Shown: positions 1-8,733, numbered from the stretch's first letter. The stretch: 14,038 nucleotides of DNA from Desulfuromonas sp. SDB (GCA_001412365.1 LKUE01000421.1:1-14038); one strand, 5' to 3'. Made by a program: numbers and translations. The notes: a model not told the origin generated them from the letters alone.

Positions 1-782
1 ATAAAAAAATTAGCAGTAACAAAAACAGAATAAGCAATGGCTATGAATATCAATAAATTTTGAGGATTTACATTATCTTGATCTAAGCGCAGAGATAAAC
101 ACATTGCGGACAGTCTTGGACCAAGTAAAAATATTAAAATTAATACTGCGGTGAGGGGTAAAATTATTTTTATTATAAAACCGAGATTAAACGTCGCATG
201 TTTTTTGTTAATTCTGAAATTTTCCGACATCAGCCATAACAGTACAGGTAGATACATCACCGGGGAGACTGGGTAAATCTGGGGGGGTGAAGATTGAGGA
301 GATTTGAACAATAATATCAGCAGGATTACCGATAAAAGAAATATGCTTCCCAATATATGCCGGTCTCTTTTGGGCTGGAATAAACCGGAGATAAATATAA
401 TTACAGTCGGAAGAACAAACTTCAGTATATTTTCATTGATTAATCTGGTTAACATGGGGATGAGTAAAGGCATTGACAGTTTAACTATTACCAGTATGGC
501 CAGAACATAGAGGAGAACATTGTTGAAAATATAAATGAAGCTGAGAGCAGGCTGGTTTTTATAAATCAGAACTTGGGATATACTCCTGAAAAATGGAAAT
601 TGACTGTTGATGGAATAAGCCTGTAAGACATATATAATTACACATAGAAATATAATTAAAAGGTAAGACAAATTTTGATTTACCCAAAATTGTTGAAGTA
701 ATGGGGAAAAGATTATCAGCAAAGCCAAGGAAAACCAAAGATAATAATATCTAAGGGTAAACTGTTGTATGAATTTTTTCAT
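1..782 (-). CDS. Polytopic membrane protein of unknown function (partial, C-terminus outside window)
   Basis: The minus strand is open from an ATG at 782-780 to the window edge, giving 260 codons without a stop. The protein begins MKKFIQQFTLRYYYLW and is very hydrophobic. About eight membrane-spanning stretches can be seen, near residues 14-32, 39-57, 79-103, 119-136, 143-160, 174-188, 203-225 and 244-260. Short basic loops lie between them, for example QPKRDRH near 137. I see no glycosyltransferase, transporter ATP-binding or peptidase motif and do not recognise the family. The shape would suit an ABC-2-type permease subunit or a polysaccharide-related membrane protein, but nothing in the sequence decides this. 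No clear Shine-Dalgarno precedes the ATG. The gene is divergent from the one at 847, with only 64 nt between them. The long open frame and the consistent hydrophobic pattern make it a real gene. Confidence 0.8.
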   Translation of the reverse strand, partial: MKKFIQQFTLRYYYLWFSLALLIIFSPLLQQFWVNQNLSYLLIIFLCVIIYVLQAYSINSQFPFFRSISQVLIYKNQPALSFIYIFNNVLLYVLAILVIVKLSMPLLIPMLTRLINENILKFVLPTVIIFISGLFQPKRDRHILGSIFLLSVILLILLFKSPQSSPPQIYPVSPVMYLPVLLWLMSENFRINKKHATFNLGFIIKIILPLTAVLILIFLLGPRLSAMCLSLRLDQDNVNPQNLLIFIAIAYSVFVTANFF

Positions 783-846
783 AGTTATTGCATTAAGAGT
801 AATATATTCTCTGTAAAAATAAAACAATTTTTGAAAGGATGTGGAT
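783..846. promoter_or_regulatory. Divergent intergenic region
   Basis: This very AT-rich 64-nt gap separates the starts of two divergent genes, so both promoters must lie in it or reach into the coding starts. Possible sigma70-like pieces exist, such as TTGCAT at 788-793 and TAAAAA at 814-819, but their 20-nt spacing is poor and I cannot assign a promoter to either strand. Confidence 0.35.
834..839 (+). promoter_or_regulatory. Ribosome binding site that sets the start at 847
   Basis: AAAGGA lies 7 nt before the ATG at 847, but only 1 nt before the in-frame GTG at 841. The spacing therefore favours ATG 847 as the true start. Confidence 0.6.
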
Positions 847-1314
847 ATGGTAGCTTCAATGATTTTATTATTATTCCTGTCTATTCCAGGTCAGTCTCTG
901 GACTCTTTGAGAAATATTGAAGATTGTCAAGTAATTTGCCAGCAAGCCCTGCAATATTATTCTGAAAATCAAGATCCCCAGTTAATCTATGAACTGGTGG
1001 AAAATCATTGGTACCGGCAGGAGGAGGTTGTACCCACCTTGGATATGCTGGAAGAGTTATTAGATGACAATGCTTTTATAATATCAGAATTTGGAGATAT
1101 TATTCCCGGGGAATTTGAATTTCTGGGAGAATTAAATCTTGGCTCCTACCAAACTACATTGGTTTACCTGATAAAATATCAGTATGGACTGTATCCATGC
1201 AGTTTTAGATTTTATAAACCCAAACAATACTACCTGCTTAACGGAATGCAGTTTGGATCTTCAGCAGTGGAGATGATGGAGAAGTTTTATCAGGTTAACA
1301 TTACCGTTAATTAA
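847..1314 (+). CDS. Small exported protein of unknown function
   Basis: The 155-residue product starts MVASMILLLFLSIPGQS. This is a short hydrophobic leader that looks like a signal peptide, with possible cleavage after GQS near residue 17, so it is probably exported. The mature part is acidic and helical at first (IEDCQVICQQALQYYSEN). It then has an alternating hydrophobic stretch that ends in a YxxPCSFRFYKPKQYYLLNG segment near residues 115-135. That pattern (a strand, then FYKP, then an aromatic-rich strand) recalls small secreted NTF2-like or DUF3887-like proteins, but this is a loose resemblance and I would not name a family. Three cysteines occur in the mature part, two close together (DCQVIC) and one near residue 117, so a disulfide is possible. 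The next gene follows after 42 nt with its own strong ribosome-binding site, and the two may be co-transcribed. ATG 847 is preferred to GTG 841 because of the ribosome-binding-site spacing. Confidence 0.75.
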   Translation: MVASMILLLFLSIPGQSLDSLRNIEDCQVICQQALQYYSENQDPQLIYELVENHWYRQEEVVPTLDMLEELLDDNAFIISEFGDIIPGEFEFLGELNLGSYQTTLVYLIKYQYGLYPCSFRFYKPKQYYLLNGMQFGSSAVEMMEKFYQVNITVN

Positions 1315-1345
1315 ATTGTTAATATTCATTTTTTAATAAAATGGT

Positions 1346-1352
1346 AAGGAGG
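1346..1352 (+). promoter_or_regulatory. Ribosome binding site of the nitroreductase gene
   Basis: A near-perfect AAGGAGG lies 4 nt before the ATG at 1357. It is among the strongest Shine-Dalgarno sites in the window and fixes this start. Confidence 0.75.
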
Positions 1353-1356
1353 AAAT

Positions 1357-1971
1357 ATGAATGTGGAAAATACCCGTAAACCTGATTATCATGTTGATTG
1401 TATGTTTATAGACCGCTGGTCCCCCCGCTCCTTTGTAAACTCTCAACTAGATTCTGAAATTTTAAATTCATTGTTTGAAGCAGCCAGATGGGCTCCTTCC
1501 TGTTACAATGAGCAGCCCTGGTTATTTGTTTTTTCAACAAATGAACAGGAAAAAGAAAAACTGCTGGACACTTTATTGCCCGGCAACCGGACCTGGAACA
1601 AAAATGTTCCGGTTATCGCTTATATAATGGCTAGAAAGAAATTTTCGAAAAATAACAAATCCAATTTTCATGCGATGTTTGATACAGGAGCTGCCTGGAT
1701 GAGTTTAGCGCTGCAAGCCCGAAAATTAGGTTTGTACACTCACGCCATGGCAGGATTTGATAGAAAAAAAGTATATCAGTTGCTTAACCTGGAACCTCAG
1801 GAAATTGAAGTTATTGCAGCCCTGGCTATTGGATATGAAGATGAACCGGAAAAATTAGATGCAAAATTGCAGAAAATGGAATATCCCAACCAACGGAAAT
1901 CAATTGAAAATTTCAGTTTTTCCCTGAGCAGTTTCCAGCAAGGCGGCTTTAAATTAACCGGCACTGAATAA
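1357..1971 (+). CDS. Nitroreductase-family FMN-dependent oxidoreductase
   Basis: The 204-residue cytoplasmic protein has the nitroreductase fold markers in order. The FMN-phosphate motif RWSPRSF is at residues 20-26, and AARWAPSCYNEQPW is at 42-55. The central helix segment DTGAAWMSLALQARKLGL begins at 109, followed by HAMAGF at 129-134 and ALAIGY near 155-160. Members are usually homodimers that bind FMN and use NAD(P)H to reduce nitro compounds, quinones or other small molecules. The length matches the compact branch of the family (about 190-220 residues). The motif around residue 50 (SCYNEQPW) is the SxxNxQPW type seen in many uncharacterised members, so the substrate cannot be told. There is no signal peptide. 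The gene sits 42 nt after the small exported-protein gene and 123 nt before mfd, which has its own promoter. The role is probably general redox or detoxification. Confidence 0.9.
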   Translation: MNVENTRKPDYHVDCMFIDRWSPRSFVNSQLDSEILNSLFEAARWAPSCYNEQPWLFVFSTNEQEKEKLLDTLLPGNRTWNKNVPVIAYIMARKKFSKNNKSNFHAMFDTGAAWMSLALQARKLGLYTHAMAGFDRKKVYQLLNLEPQEIEVIAALAIGYEDEPEKLDAKLQKMEYPNQRKSIENFSFSLSSFQQGGFKLTGTE

Positions 1972-2001
1972 TATTACCTTTTAAATAAAGTTTTATAATT
2001 T

Positions 2002-2030
2002 TTGCTATAAATACGTCAGTTTTGTATAAT
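2002..2030 (+). promoter_or_regulatory. Sigma70-like promoter for the mfd-parvulin operon
   Basis: TTGCTA (2002-2007) and a perfect TATAAT (2025-2030) are separated by 17 nt, the ideal spacing. Transcription would start near 2037 and leave a leader of about 58 nt before mfd. This is the best promoter match I found in the window. It lies in the 123-nt gap after the nitroreductase gene, where I see no clear terminator. The following five genes are so closely packed that they probably depend on it. Confidence 0.5.
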
Positions 2031-2094
2031 TTATGCAATGTTTACGGGGAATTTTTGAGTGGAGAATTGATTAACTAATTTCCAAATCAACAAT

Positions 2095-5000
2095 ATGTTA
2101 TTTGATAAAAAATTTTTAATAGAAATTAATAATCTGATTGAAAAATATCAAAATGGAGAAATCAATTATACCCATTCATCAGAGTTAGCCTTACAAGCTG
2201 CAGCCCTCAAAGCTAAATTCCCAAAAAGAAATATTGTATTAGTAGTTGATGATGAAAAAGAAATTGAAAAAAATTTAGAAGATCTGGAAATTTTAACTCA
2301 GACAGAAGTTTACTCTTTTAAATCCTGGGATAAAGCAAAAATTGGAGAATTTTCCCCCAGCAATGATATTTCCGTAGATAGGATAAAATTCTTGTATAAA
2401 TTGATCAATGATACAGGAAATTTATTTATTTTAGAACAGAAGTTTCTTCATCACCTGATACCCAATGAGCAGAGATTGAAAAAATTTGTAGTTACCTTGA
2501 ACCCAGGACAATCCTCTCCCTATTATAAACTGGTGGAGCAGTTAATTTTAGGTGGATATGAACTTTGCACTAATGTCCTCAATGCTGGCGAATACAGCAG
2601 GAGAGGGGGGATCATTGATGTTTTTCCAGTAAATTTAAAGCATCCGGTGAGGATTGAATTCAGCGGAGAGGTTGTAGAAGAAATTAGATTTTTCGATCCA
2701 GGATTGCAGACCAGCTTTAAAACCGCGGATGAAGTTGAAATATTGCCAGCTAAAGAATACTTTTTAACCAGAAATGAAATTGACCGCTACCTCCATGATC
2801 ATCCTGAATATCCAGATGTTTTTATAGAAGGAGGGGAATTATTAGCTCAGAAAATTAGAAATGACGATATTAAAATTGATAAAATTCTGGAACAATCTAT
2901 GGTTTTATCTGCTGCTGAAGTAAAAAAATCATATAAATGGATACCCTGTCATTGGTCTACGGGAATATTCAGCCCTTTGGAACAATTTACCCTTGAATTG
3001 CACCAGGACCGGAATGATTTTTTAACTCATCTGTCCAGGGAATATGGGGATTGGAAAAAAATCATCTTGATCAGATCAAAATCAATGATCAAAAAGCTTA
3101 AAAAAATATTCCCCCGGGCTCAATATTATCCCTTCAGCTTAAGCAGCGGATTTAATATCCCTGACCTCCACTATCTGATTTTAACGGAGAAGGAATTGTT
3201 TCAGGTAGAATTTAAACGAAGTCCAAAAAAGTTTAGTAAAAATACTTTGAAACGTGATGAAATCATGTATTTACCCTACGGCTCATTAGTTGTTCACGAA
3301 CAGGCAGGCATCGGCAGATATCATGGGGTCAAAGTAATTGATTATCACCGCCAAAAGACAGAATGTCTGGTTCTGGAATATGCCAATCGAGCCTGGCTTT
3401 ATTTACCGGTCAACAAACTTTATCTGCTTTCCCGGTACATTGGACCGGAAAACAAAAAGAATCCACCGTTAAGTGTACTGGGGACAGCTCAATGGGAAAA
3501 AAGGAAATTAAAGGCAAAAAAAATTATCTGGGACTTAACCATGGAGCTGGCTGAATTGTACGGTAAAAGAACTCAATCAAAAACCAAAAAACTAACCTCT
3601 CAACATGAATTGGTTGAAGAAGTTGTTAATAACTTTGATTATGAAGAGACCGATGATCAGAATGTTGCCATTCAAGAAATATACCGGGATTTAGAAATGG
3701 ACAAGCCAATGGACCGGTTGCTGTGCGGGGAAGTAGGTTATGGCAAAACCGAGGTTGCTCTACGGGCAGCAGTTAAGGTGGTGGAAAGCAATCATCAGGT
3801 GGCTATTCTCGCCCCCACCACTATATTGGCTCAGCAGCATTTTGATGTGTTCAGGGAACGGTTGAAAAACCTTCCGGTGACGGTGGAAATGATAAGCAGA
3901 TTTGTGGAAAAGAGCAAGGTTGACTCTGTACTGGAGGATGCAGGCAAGGGGGTTGTGGATATATTGATAGGCACCCACCGTCTTCTCTCTGCCGATGTCA
4001 AATTTAAAAACATCGGTTTGCTGGTTATAGATGAAGAACATAAGTTTGGAGTAAAGCAGAAAGAAAAAATTAAAAAACTTAAAACTAATGTAAATGTACT
4101 ATCTATGAGTGCTACTCCCATTCCCCGAACACTTCACATGTCCATGTGGAATTTAATGGACATCAGCATGATCCAAACCCCTCCTCCCGGACGTTATCCG
4201 GTGGAGACCCATATTTTGCCATTTTCTGAACAGATTATCGTAGATGCAGTGAATTTTGAGATACAAAGAGGCGGGCAGGTGTTTTTCCTGCACAACCGGA
4301 TTGAAAGTTTAAGTTCAATTTATCAGTATCTATCCAGGATACTACCCAATATCTCTATTGCCTACGCTCATGGTAAAATGAGAAGTGCGGAAATAGAAAA
4401 GGTTATGTTTGATTTTTATCACCATCATTATGATCTGCTGTTAAGCACCAGTATTATCGAATCGGGAATTGACATCCCCAATGCCAATACCTTAATTGTG
4501 GATAGAGCGGATAGTTTTGGATTGGCTCAGCTTCATCAAATTAGAGGGAGAATTGGCAGAGGATTGCAAAGAGCTTATTGTTATTTTTTAATTCCGCTCA
4601 AGGGACCCAGAACTCATCAGGGCAAGGAAAGATTGAGGGCAATAAGATCATATTCTAAATTAGGAGCAGGTTATCAATTGGCGGTTCATGATATGAGAAT
4701 AAGGGGGGTGGGAAATTTACTGGGCTCTCAGCAGTCGGGTTTTGATTGTGATATCGGTTATGAACTTTATTTGAAATACCTGAATGAAGCCATCCATAAA
4801 CTCAGAGCAGGCAGCGGAGAGCAGGGCATAAAAGAGATTGAGTTAAGTGTTGATTTACCTTATTATCTTCCCCCTGATTATATTGAAGATTCACAGGAAA
4901 GGGTTTATCTGTACCGTCGGATATCTACAGCAGATATAGACAATTTAAAAAATATCAAAAATGAGTTAATTGACCGATTCGGAGATATTCCGCCTCAGGC

Positions 5001-5283
5001 GGAGAATTTTTTCAAGGTATCCAGGATCTATCGAATAATGAAAGATTTAGATTGGATGAAGGTGGTAATTGGAGAAGATCTAAAAATTGAATTTGCAGAA
5101 GATACAAAAAGATGTTATATTGAGAAATTTGTTAAATCTTTGCCTGAAAAATGGAATCCATTTTTTATCAGGCAACATCAACAGCTAGTAGTACAAATTA
5201 AAAACTGGAGTATGGATTTTAAGAAACTTGAGAATTTTATTGAAAGATTTAAAAAAATATTGAATCTAACCGAGGAAAAGTAA
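2095..5283 (+). CDS. mfd: Transcription-repair coupling factor Mfd
   Basis: Mfd is a double-stranded DNA translocase. It pushes stalled RNA polymerase off DNA lesions and recruits UvrA to start nucleotide-excision repair. All expected modules are present in 1062 residues (E. coli Mfd is 1148). The UvrB-homology region includes YSRRGGIIDVFP at 167-178. The RNA-polymerase-interacting (CarD-like) domain starts near 393 with VVHEQAGIGRYHG. Helicase motifs follow: Walker A GEVGYGKT (545-552), DEEH (646-649), SATP (672-675) and QIRGRIGRG (815-823). The translocation (TRG) motif runs from about 857 to 883, ending GSQQSGF, and a C-terminal TRCF domain lies near 920-1010. The ATG at 2095 has no clear Shine-Dalgarno, but an in-frame TGA at 2068 limits any extension. 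The Walker A variant GEVGYGKT replaces the usual GDVGFGKT conservatively. The gene heads a probable operon; the next start is 16 nt away. Confidence 0.98.
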   Translation: MLFDKKFLIEINNLIEKYQNGEINYTHSSELALQAAALKAKFPKRNIVLVVDDEKEIEKNLEDLEILTQTEVYSFKSWDKAKIGEFSPSNDISVDRIKFLYKLINDTGNLFILEQKFLHHLIPNEQRLKKFVVTLNPGQSSPYYKLVEQLILGGYELCTNVLNAGEYSRRGGIIDVFPVNLKHPVRIEFSGEVVEEIRFFDPGLQTSFKTADEVEILPAKEYFLTRNEIDRYLHDHPEYPDVFIEGGELLAQKIRNDDIKIDKILEQSMVLSAAEVKKSYKWIPCHWSTGIFSPLEQFTLELHQDRNDFLTHLSREYGDWKKIILIRSKSMIKKLKKIFPRAQYYPFSLSSGFNIPDLHYLILTEKELFQVEFKRSPKKFSKNTLKRDEIMYLPYGSLVVHEQAGIGRYHGVKVIDYHRQKTECLVLEYANRAWLYLPVNKLYLLSRYIGPENKKNPPLSVLGTAQWEKRKLKAKKIIWDLTMELAELYGKRTQSKTKKLTSQHELVEEVVNNFDYEETDDQNVAIQEIYRDLEMDKPMDRLLCGEVGYGKTEVALRAAVKVVESNHQVAILAPTTILAQQHFDVFRERLKNLPVTVEMISRFVEKSKVDSVLEDAGKGVVDILIGTHRLLSADVKFKNIGLLVIDEEHKFGVKQKEKIKKLKTNVNVLSMSATPIPRTLHMSMWNLMDISMIQTPPPGRYPVETHILPFSEQIIVDAVNFEIQRGGQVFFLHNRIESLSSIYQYLSRILPNISIAYAHGKMRSAEIEKVMFDFYHHHYDLLLSTSIIESGIDIPNANTLIVDRADSFGLAQLHQIRGRIGRGLQRAYCYFLIPLKGPRTHQGKERLRAIRSYSKLGAGYQLAVHDMRIRGVGNLLGSQQSGFDCDIGYELYLKYLNEAIHKLRAGSGEQGIKEIELSVDLPYYLPPDYIEDSQERVYLYRRISTADIDNLKNIKNELIDRFGDIPPQAENFFKVSRIYRIMKDLDWMKVVIGEDLKIEFAEDTKRCYIEKFVKSLPEKWNPFFIRQHQQLVVQIKNWSMDFKKLENFIERFKKILNLTEEK

Positions 5284-5299
5284 TTGAGGGGAATCCTAA

Positions 5300-7009
5300 A
5301 TGATAAAATATAGATTATTGAATAAAATATTTCTGATCATGGCTTTAGTGTCTGTAATTTTAACCAGTTGCAGCAGCAATGGTAATCTGGTGACAATAAA
5401 ATCCAAATTTGACCAATCCTGTCTATACATAAATGAAGAAGATTTGCCTGAATATGTTTATTATCTGGAAGAAGACAGTTTTTGGCTTTATCTGGATTCA
5501 GTAATTGATTTTAAAGTATTAATTCAAGCTGCTTATCAAAATAAAATTGATAGCGTGATAAGTTATGATTTAGTGGATATTAAAAGAATGCTGATGATTG
5601 ATAAATTATGGGAAGAAGTGGTAGACAGTTTTTTATCCGATCAGGACTCCCTGGCTTATTTTTACTGGAGAGCAGGACATTATAATCTTAATCTGATGGT
5701 GCTGAGGTTTTATCCTTCAGTTCAGAGTGAAATTGATCTGATTTCAAATACCCTGAATGAATTAATGGAAAATGACACCGTCGCCCTGGGAAGATATGCT
5801 GACAGTGTAGTGGGTAAATTTCGATCAAATCCTCTGTTTAGAGGACCTTTGGGCAATTTAGGTCCAGTTTCTGCAACCATATTGCCTTCAACCCAGGGCA
5901 ATCTGGTTCTGGAGATGCCGAATTATTCAATATCATCACCAATGATTACTGATACCGGTTTGTTTATATTTGTCAGACTGGGAAGCAGCGAAGTGGAAAG
6001 CCCCGGGGAGTTTGAACAGTTAAAAGAAATTTATATTCGAGATTTTCAAAATCATTTCCTGTTTGAACAAGCTCAGAGGTATATAGATAATTTAAAAAAA
6101 GAATTTAGTTATGAATTTAACTCTCAAGGTATTGAAATAATCAGCAGCTACTATCCTTTTTCCAGATTAACGGTAGAAGACCCGGTAGTGCTTCCTGATT
6201 ATAAACCGGAACATCTTCCGGTGTGGCTGGTATGCTTTTCCAATGGAGATTATGCTGATACAGTTACCATAGGTGATATGATTAACCGTTTATCCAGGGG
6301 AAGGATGCTCTACCCTGATTTATCTGACCGCAATAATCTATACGTATTTTTGATGAGGGATATAATACCCCCTCTATTATTAGAACATCAATGTCTGCAG
6401 CGGGGCTTTGATGAAAACCAGGAGATATTACAAAAATATAGACAGATAGCAGATTCCTTATTAGTTTCAACTCTGATCAGCAGGAGTATGGGTGAAGATT
6501 TGGACAGTACTGAATTATTTGTTTATTATCAGCAGAATCCTGACAGGTTTTCCATGCCGGAGAGAGTGGAGTTGTCTATTATCGGAGTGGAAGATTCAAG
6601 TTTTGCTGAAATTTTATATGATTCTTTAGCCCGGGGAAATGATTTTGATTCTTTAGCTTATTCCTGGTCAGAACTTCCTTCGGGAGATAATTACGGATAT
6701 GTGGGAATTGTGGAAAGAGGCCGTTACCGGGAGGAAGTTGATTCAATTATATTTTCTTTACCTGATTCTACCCCTTCCCCGGTTGTGTACATGGATGGTT
6801 ATTACGTGATACTAATGGTGTTAAATCATCATCCGAGTTCACTTATACCTTTTACCGAAGCATTTACCCGGGTGGAATACTTTTATCGAAAGGAGATGAA
6901 ACACCAGATTACTAGTTTAATTCTGGAATCAGCCCGTAAAAATGTAGAGATAGATATTGACAGTACTTTAATTAAAAATATATTGAGAGATAAAAAGGAG
7001 GAATTATGA
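5300..7009 (+). CDS. Lipoprotein with two degenerate parvulin (PpiC/SurA-like) domains
   Basis: The 569-residue product has a lipoprotein signal peptide ending in LTSC, so Cys24 would be lipidated and the protein held at the periplasmic face of a membrane. Two parvulin-like regions can be made out. The first (about 128-228) has only the strand pattern and a GxLGNLGP segment. The second (about 420-515) has the usual order: FDSLAYSWS, a GYVGIVERGRY turn, then VDSIIFSLPDS. Neither keeps the histidines of active parvulins: the first-strand position reads LSIIGVED and the last GYYVILMV. Prolyl isomerase activity is therefore doubtful and a chaperone-like role is more likely. The helical segments in between resemble the SurA N-terminal chaperone region, but weakly. 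Start: ATG 5300 with GAGGGG at 5286-5291. The stop codon overlaps the next start (ATGA). A diverged PpiC-family lipoprotein is the best call. Confidence 0.8.
   Translation: MIKYRLLNKIFLIMALVSVILTSCSSNGNLVTIKSKFDQSCLYINEEDLPEYVYYLEEDSFWLYLDSVIDFKVLIQAAYQNKIDSVISYDLVDIKRMLMIDKLWEEVVDSFLSDQDSLAYFYWRAGHYNLNLMVLRFYPSVQSEIDLISNTLNELMENDTVALGRYADSVVGKFRSNPLFRGPLGNLGPVSATILPSTQGNLVLEMPNYSISSPMITDTGLFIFVRLGSSEVESPGEFEQLKEIYIRDFQNHFLFEQAQRYIDNLKKEFSYEFNSQGIEIISSYYPFSRLTVEDPVVLPDYKPEHLPVWLVCFSNGDYADTVTIGDMINRLSRGRMLYPDLSDRNNLYVFLMRDIIPPLLLEHQCLQRGFDENQEILQKYRQIADSLLVSTLISRSMGEDLDSTELFVYYQQNPDRFSMPERVELSIIGVEDSSFAEILYDSLARGNDFDSLAYSWSELPSGDNYGYVGIVERGRYREEVDSIIFSLPDSTPSPVVYMDGYYVILMVLNHHPSSLIPFTEAFTRVEYFYRKEMKHQITSLILESARKNVEIDIDSTLIKNILRDKKEEL
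6995..7001 (+). promoter_or_regulatory. Ribosome binding site inside the preceding gene
   Basis: AAGGAGG lies 4 nt before the ATG at 7006, within the last codons of the upstream lipoprotein gene. Together with the ATGA stop-start overlap at 7006-7009, it indicates translational coupling of the two genes. Confidence 0.75.
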
Positions 7010-8733
7010 GAAAAATAACTTTTGGCGGCATAATCATTGGTTTAGCCCTGTTAAGTTTAATATCCTGTTCAACAAAACCTAAAGCGGTAGACAGAGATAC
7101 TTTATTGGTTACTATTGGTCAGGATGATTTGAAAAGAGAAATTGGTATTGTGGAGTTAAGAAATAATTTCTTTGTTTATGAAGGAGAAGATCCTGACACC
7201 GCCATGATGAGGATGGAGCAGGTTCTGGATAATCTTATTGAAATGCATTTATTAGCATTAGGAGCAGAGGAAGCCGGCTACTTAAATGATTCCACTTTGA
7301 TGATTTCTTTGAAAAAATCCAGGGAAAACAGCATATTGGGTGAACTGTACTGGCAGGTAGTAATCAATACCACCAAAGTTGATTCCATGGAAATAGTTAA
7401 GATGTGGGAAGACATGGCTGAAGAGATAAGATGCAAACACATTTTAGTAAAAGACAGCTTGCTTGCAGACAGTCTCTACCAGGTGTTGAATGCTGCTTGG
7501 ACTGATTCCGCGGATGAAAACTTATTCGACCAAATTGCCTCTGAATATTCTGAAGATCAAGGAACTAAAGACAGAGGGGGGGATTTGGATTATTTCAGCA
7601 AGGGCAGAATGGTAAAGACTTTTGAAGAAGCTGCTTTTGCCCTGGAAGATGGAGCTCTCTCTTCGCCGGTAAAATCTGATTTCGGCTGGCATATTATATA
7701 CAGGATGGCTACCCGGGAAAATCAGACCCGACGCCCCTTGGAAGAGATGTATCCTCATCTTCTCAGTATGAAGGAACAGGAGATGAGAAGAGAAGTTGCG
7801 GATAATTTTATAGACAGCTTGATAGAAGCAGCTCAAGTTGAAATTCAGGAACCAGCTTTGCTGGTACTGTATAAGAGATTATCGGAAAATTCCGGAGGTC
7901 CCTATGGCCCGGCTCCTCTTACTTTTTCAGAAGAAGAAAGTTCCATGATCTTTGTCACCTATAGTGATACCAGCATTACCCTGGGTGAGTTAAAACAGAG
8001 AGTAGATGACCGTGAATGGACCTTACCCATGTTTATGCCGGATACTAATGCATTCAGGGACGCCTGCAGCCGAATTATGATGACTGATTTATTAATGGAT
8101 GCTGCTGAAGATTTAAATATTGGTGATTTGCCGGTAGTAAAACGAAACACCTTTGCCCAGATTGACCGCTCTCTATCCTGGAGACTTACTGAGGATTCAA
8201 TTAAAGCTAAAGTTGTGGTGGAGGAAGAAGAAATTGCCCAGTACTATCAGAAAAACCTGCCAGAGTTTACTTTACCGGAAAGAAGAAGAGCAAGACTAAT
8301 TGAGCATAATTCTAAGGACAGCCTTGAAAATATTGTAAGACCACAACTAACTGCCGGAGATACAGTTAAGTTTGATACATTAGCCAAGCAGTATTCCATC
8401 CATTTCTCCTCACGCAGCGGAGGAAAACTGGGAATGTTTCCGGAGGGAAGATATTTGGCTTTTGATTCAGTAATCTTTTCTCTGCCGGTGAATGAAATCT
8501 CCGATGTTTTTGCAGTTGATTCAGGTCATTTTGCCATTGTAATGGTTGAAGAAATTGCCCCAGAATCAATACTCCCCTATGAAGATGTCAGGGCGAGAAT
8601 TGAAGGGAATTTAATAAATGCCAAAGTTGATTCTTTAAAGCAGACAGTTATCCAGGAATTGCAATCTGAATATCCCCAAACTAGAGTTGAAAATTTCGAT
8701 GAGATAATTCAAATTCTGATTAGCGGTGAATAA
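7006..8733 (+). CDS. PrsA/SurA-like lipoprotein with one canonical and one diverged parvulin domain
   Basis: This 575-residue envelope lipoprotein (lipobox LISC, Cys21) is the best conserved parvulin of the cluster. Domain 1 (about 141-235) has the full signature: RCKHILVKD with His145, FDQIASEYSED, RGGDLDYFSKG, FEEAAFAL and FGWHII with His229. It should catalyse cis-trans isomerisation of Xaa-Pro bonds in exported proteins. Domain 2 (about 427-520) keeps the layout, with FDTLAKQYS, SGGKLGMFPEGRY and FDSVIFSLP. The first strand reads RARLIEH and the last SGHFAIVMV, so the histidines are shifted or lost and it may only bind substrate. An N-terminal helical region (about 30-135) with a DNLIEMHLLALGAEEAG segment fits the SurA/PpiC N-terminal chaperone domain. 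The start overlaps the previous stop (ATGA) and has a perfect ribosome-binding site. PrsA, PpiD and SurA are all plausible family names; the two-domain lipoprotein layout favours a SurA/PrsA hybrid type. Confidence 0.9.
   Translation: MRKITFGGIIIGLALLSLISCSTKPKAVDRDTLLVTIGQDDLKREIGIVELRNNFFVYEGEDPDTAMMRMEQVLDNLIEMHLLALGAEEAGYLNDSTLMISLKKSRENSILGELYWQVVINTTKVDSMEIVKMWEDMAEEIRCKHILVKDSLLADSLYQVLNAAWTDSADENLFDQIASEYSEDQGTKDRGGDLDYFSKGRMVKTFEEAAFALEDGALSSPVKSDFGWHIIYRMATRENQTRRPLEEMYPHLLSMKEQEMRREVADNFIDSLIEAAQVEIQEPALLVLYKRLSENSGGPYGPAPLTFSEEESSMIFVTYSDTSITLGELKQRVDDREWTLPMFMPDTNAFRDACSRIMMTDLLMDAAEDLNIGDLPVVKRNTFAQIDRSLSWRLTEDSIKAKVVVEEEEIAQYYQKNLPEFTLPERRRARLIEHNSKDSLENIVRPQLTAGDTVKFDTLAKQYSIHFSSRSGGKLGMFPEGRYLAFDSVIFSLPVNEISDVFAVDSGHFAIVMVEEIAPESILPYEDVRARIEGNLINAKVDSLKQTVIQELQSEYPQTRVENFDEIIQILISGE

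Noticed and set aside
304-510. 68-codon plus-strand open frame
   Set aside because: It lies antisense to the long open membrane-protein frame of the minus strand (1-782), has no ribosome-binding site and shows no recognisable composition.
841-843. GTG as the start of the small exported protein
   Set aside because: It is only 1 nt after the Shine-Dalgarno AAAGGA; ATG 847 has proper spacing.
3363-3554. 63-codon plus-strand open frame inside mfd
   Set aside because: It lies within the RNA-polymerase-interacting domain of mfd in another frame, and mfd is certain there.
3760-4121. Two overlapping minus-strand frames inside mfd
   Set aside because: They are shadows of the helicase-motif region of mfd and overlap each other.
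5300-7009. Possible pseudogene because the parvulin signature is lost
   Set aside because: The frame is intact over 569 codons, with a good signal peptide, a lipobox and a tight stop-start overlap with the next gene, so divergence is more likely than decay.
7522-8569. Minus-strand frames within the parvulin lipoprotein gene at 7006
   Set aside because: The plus strand encodes recognisable parvulin domains here; the antisense products look like random translations.
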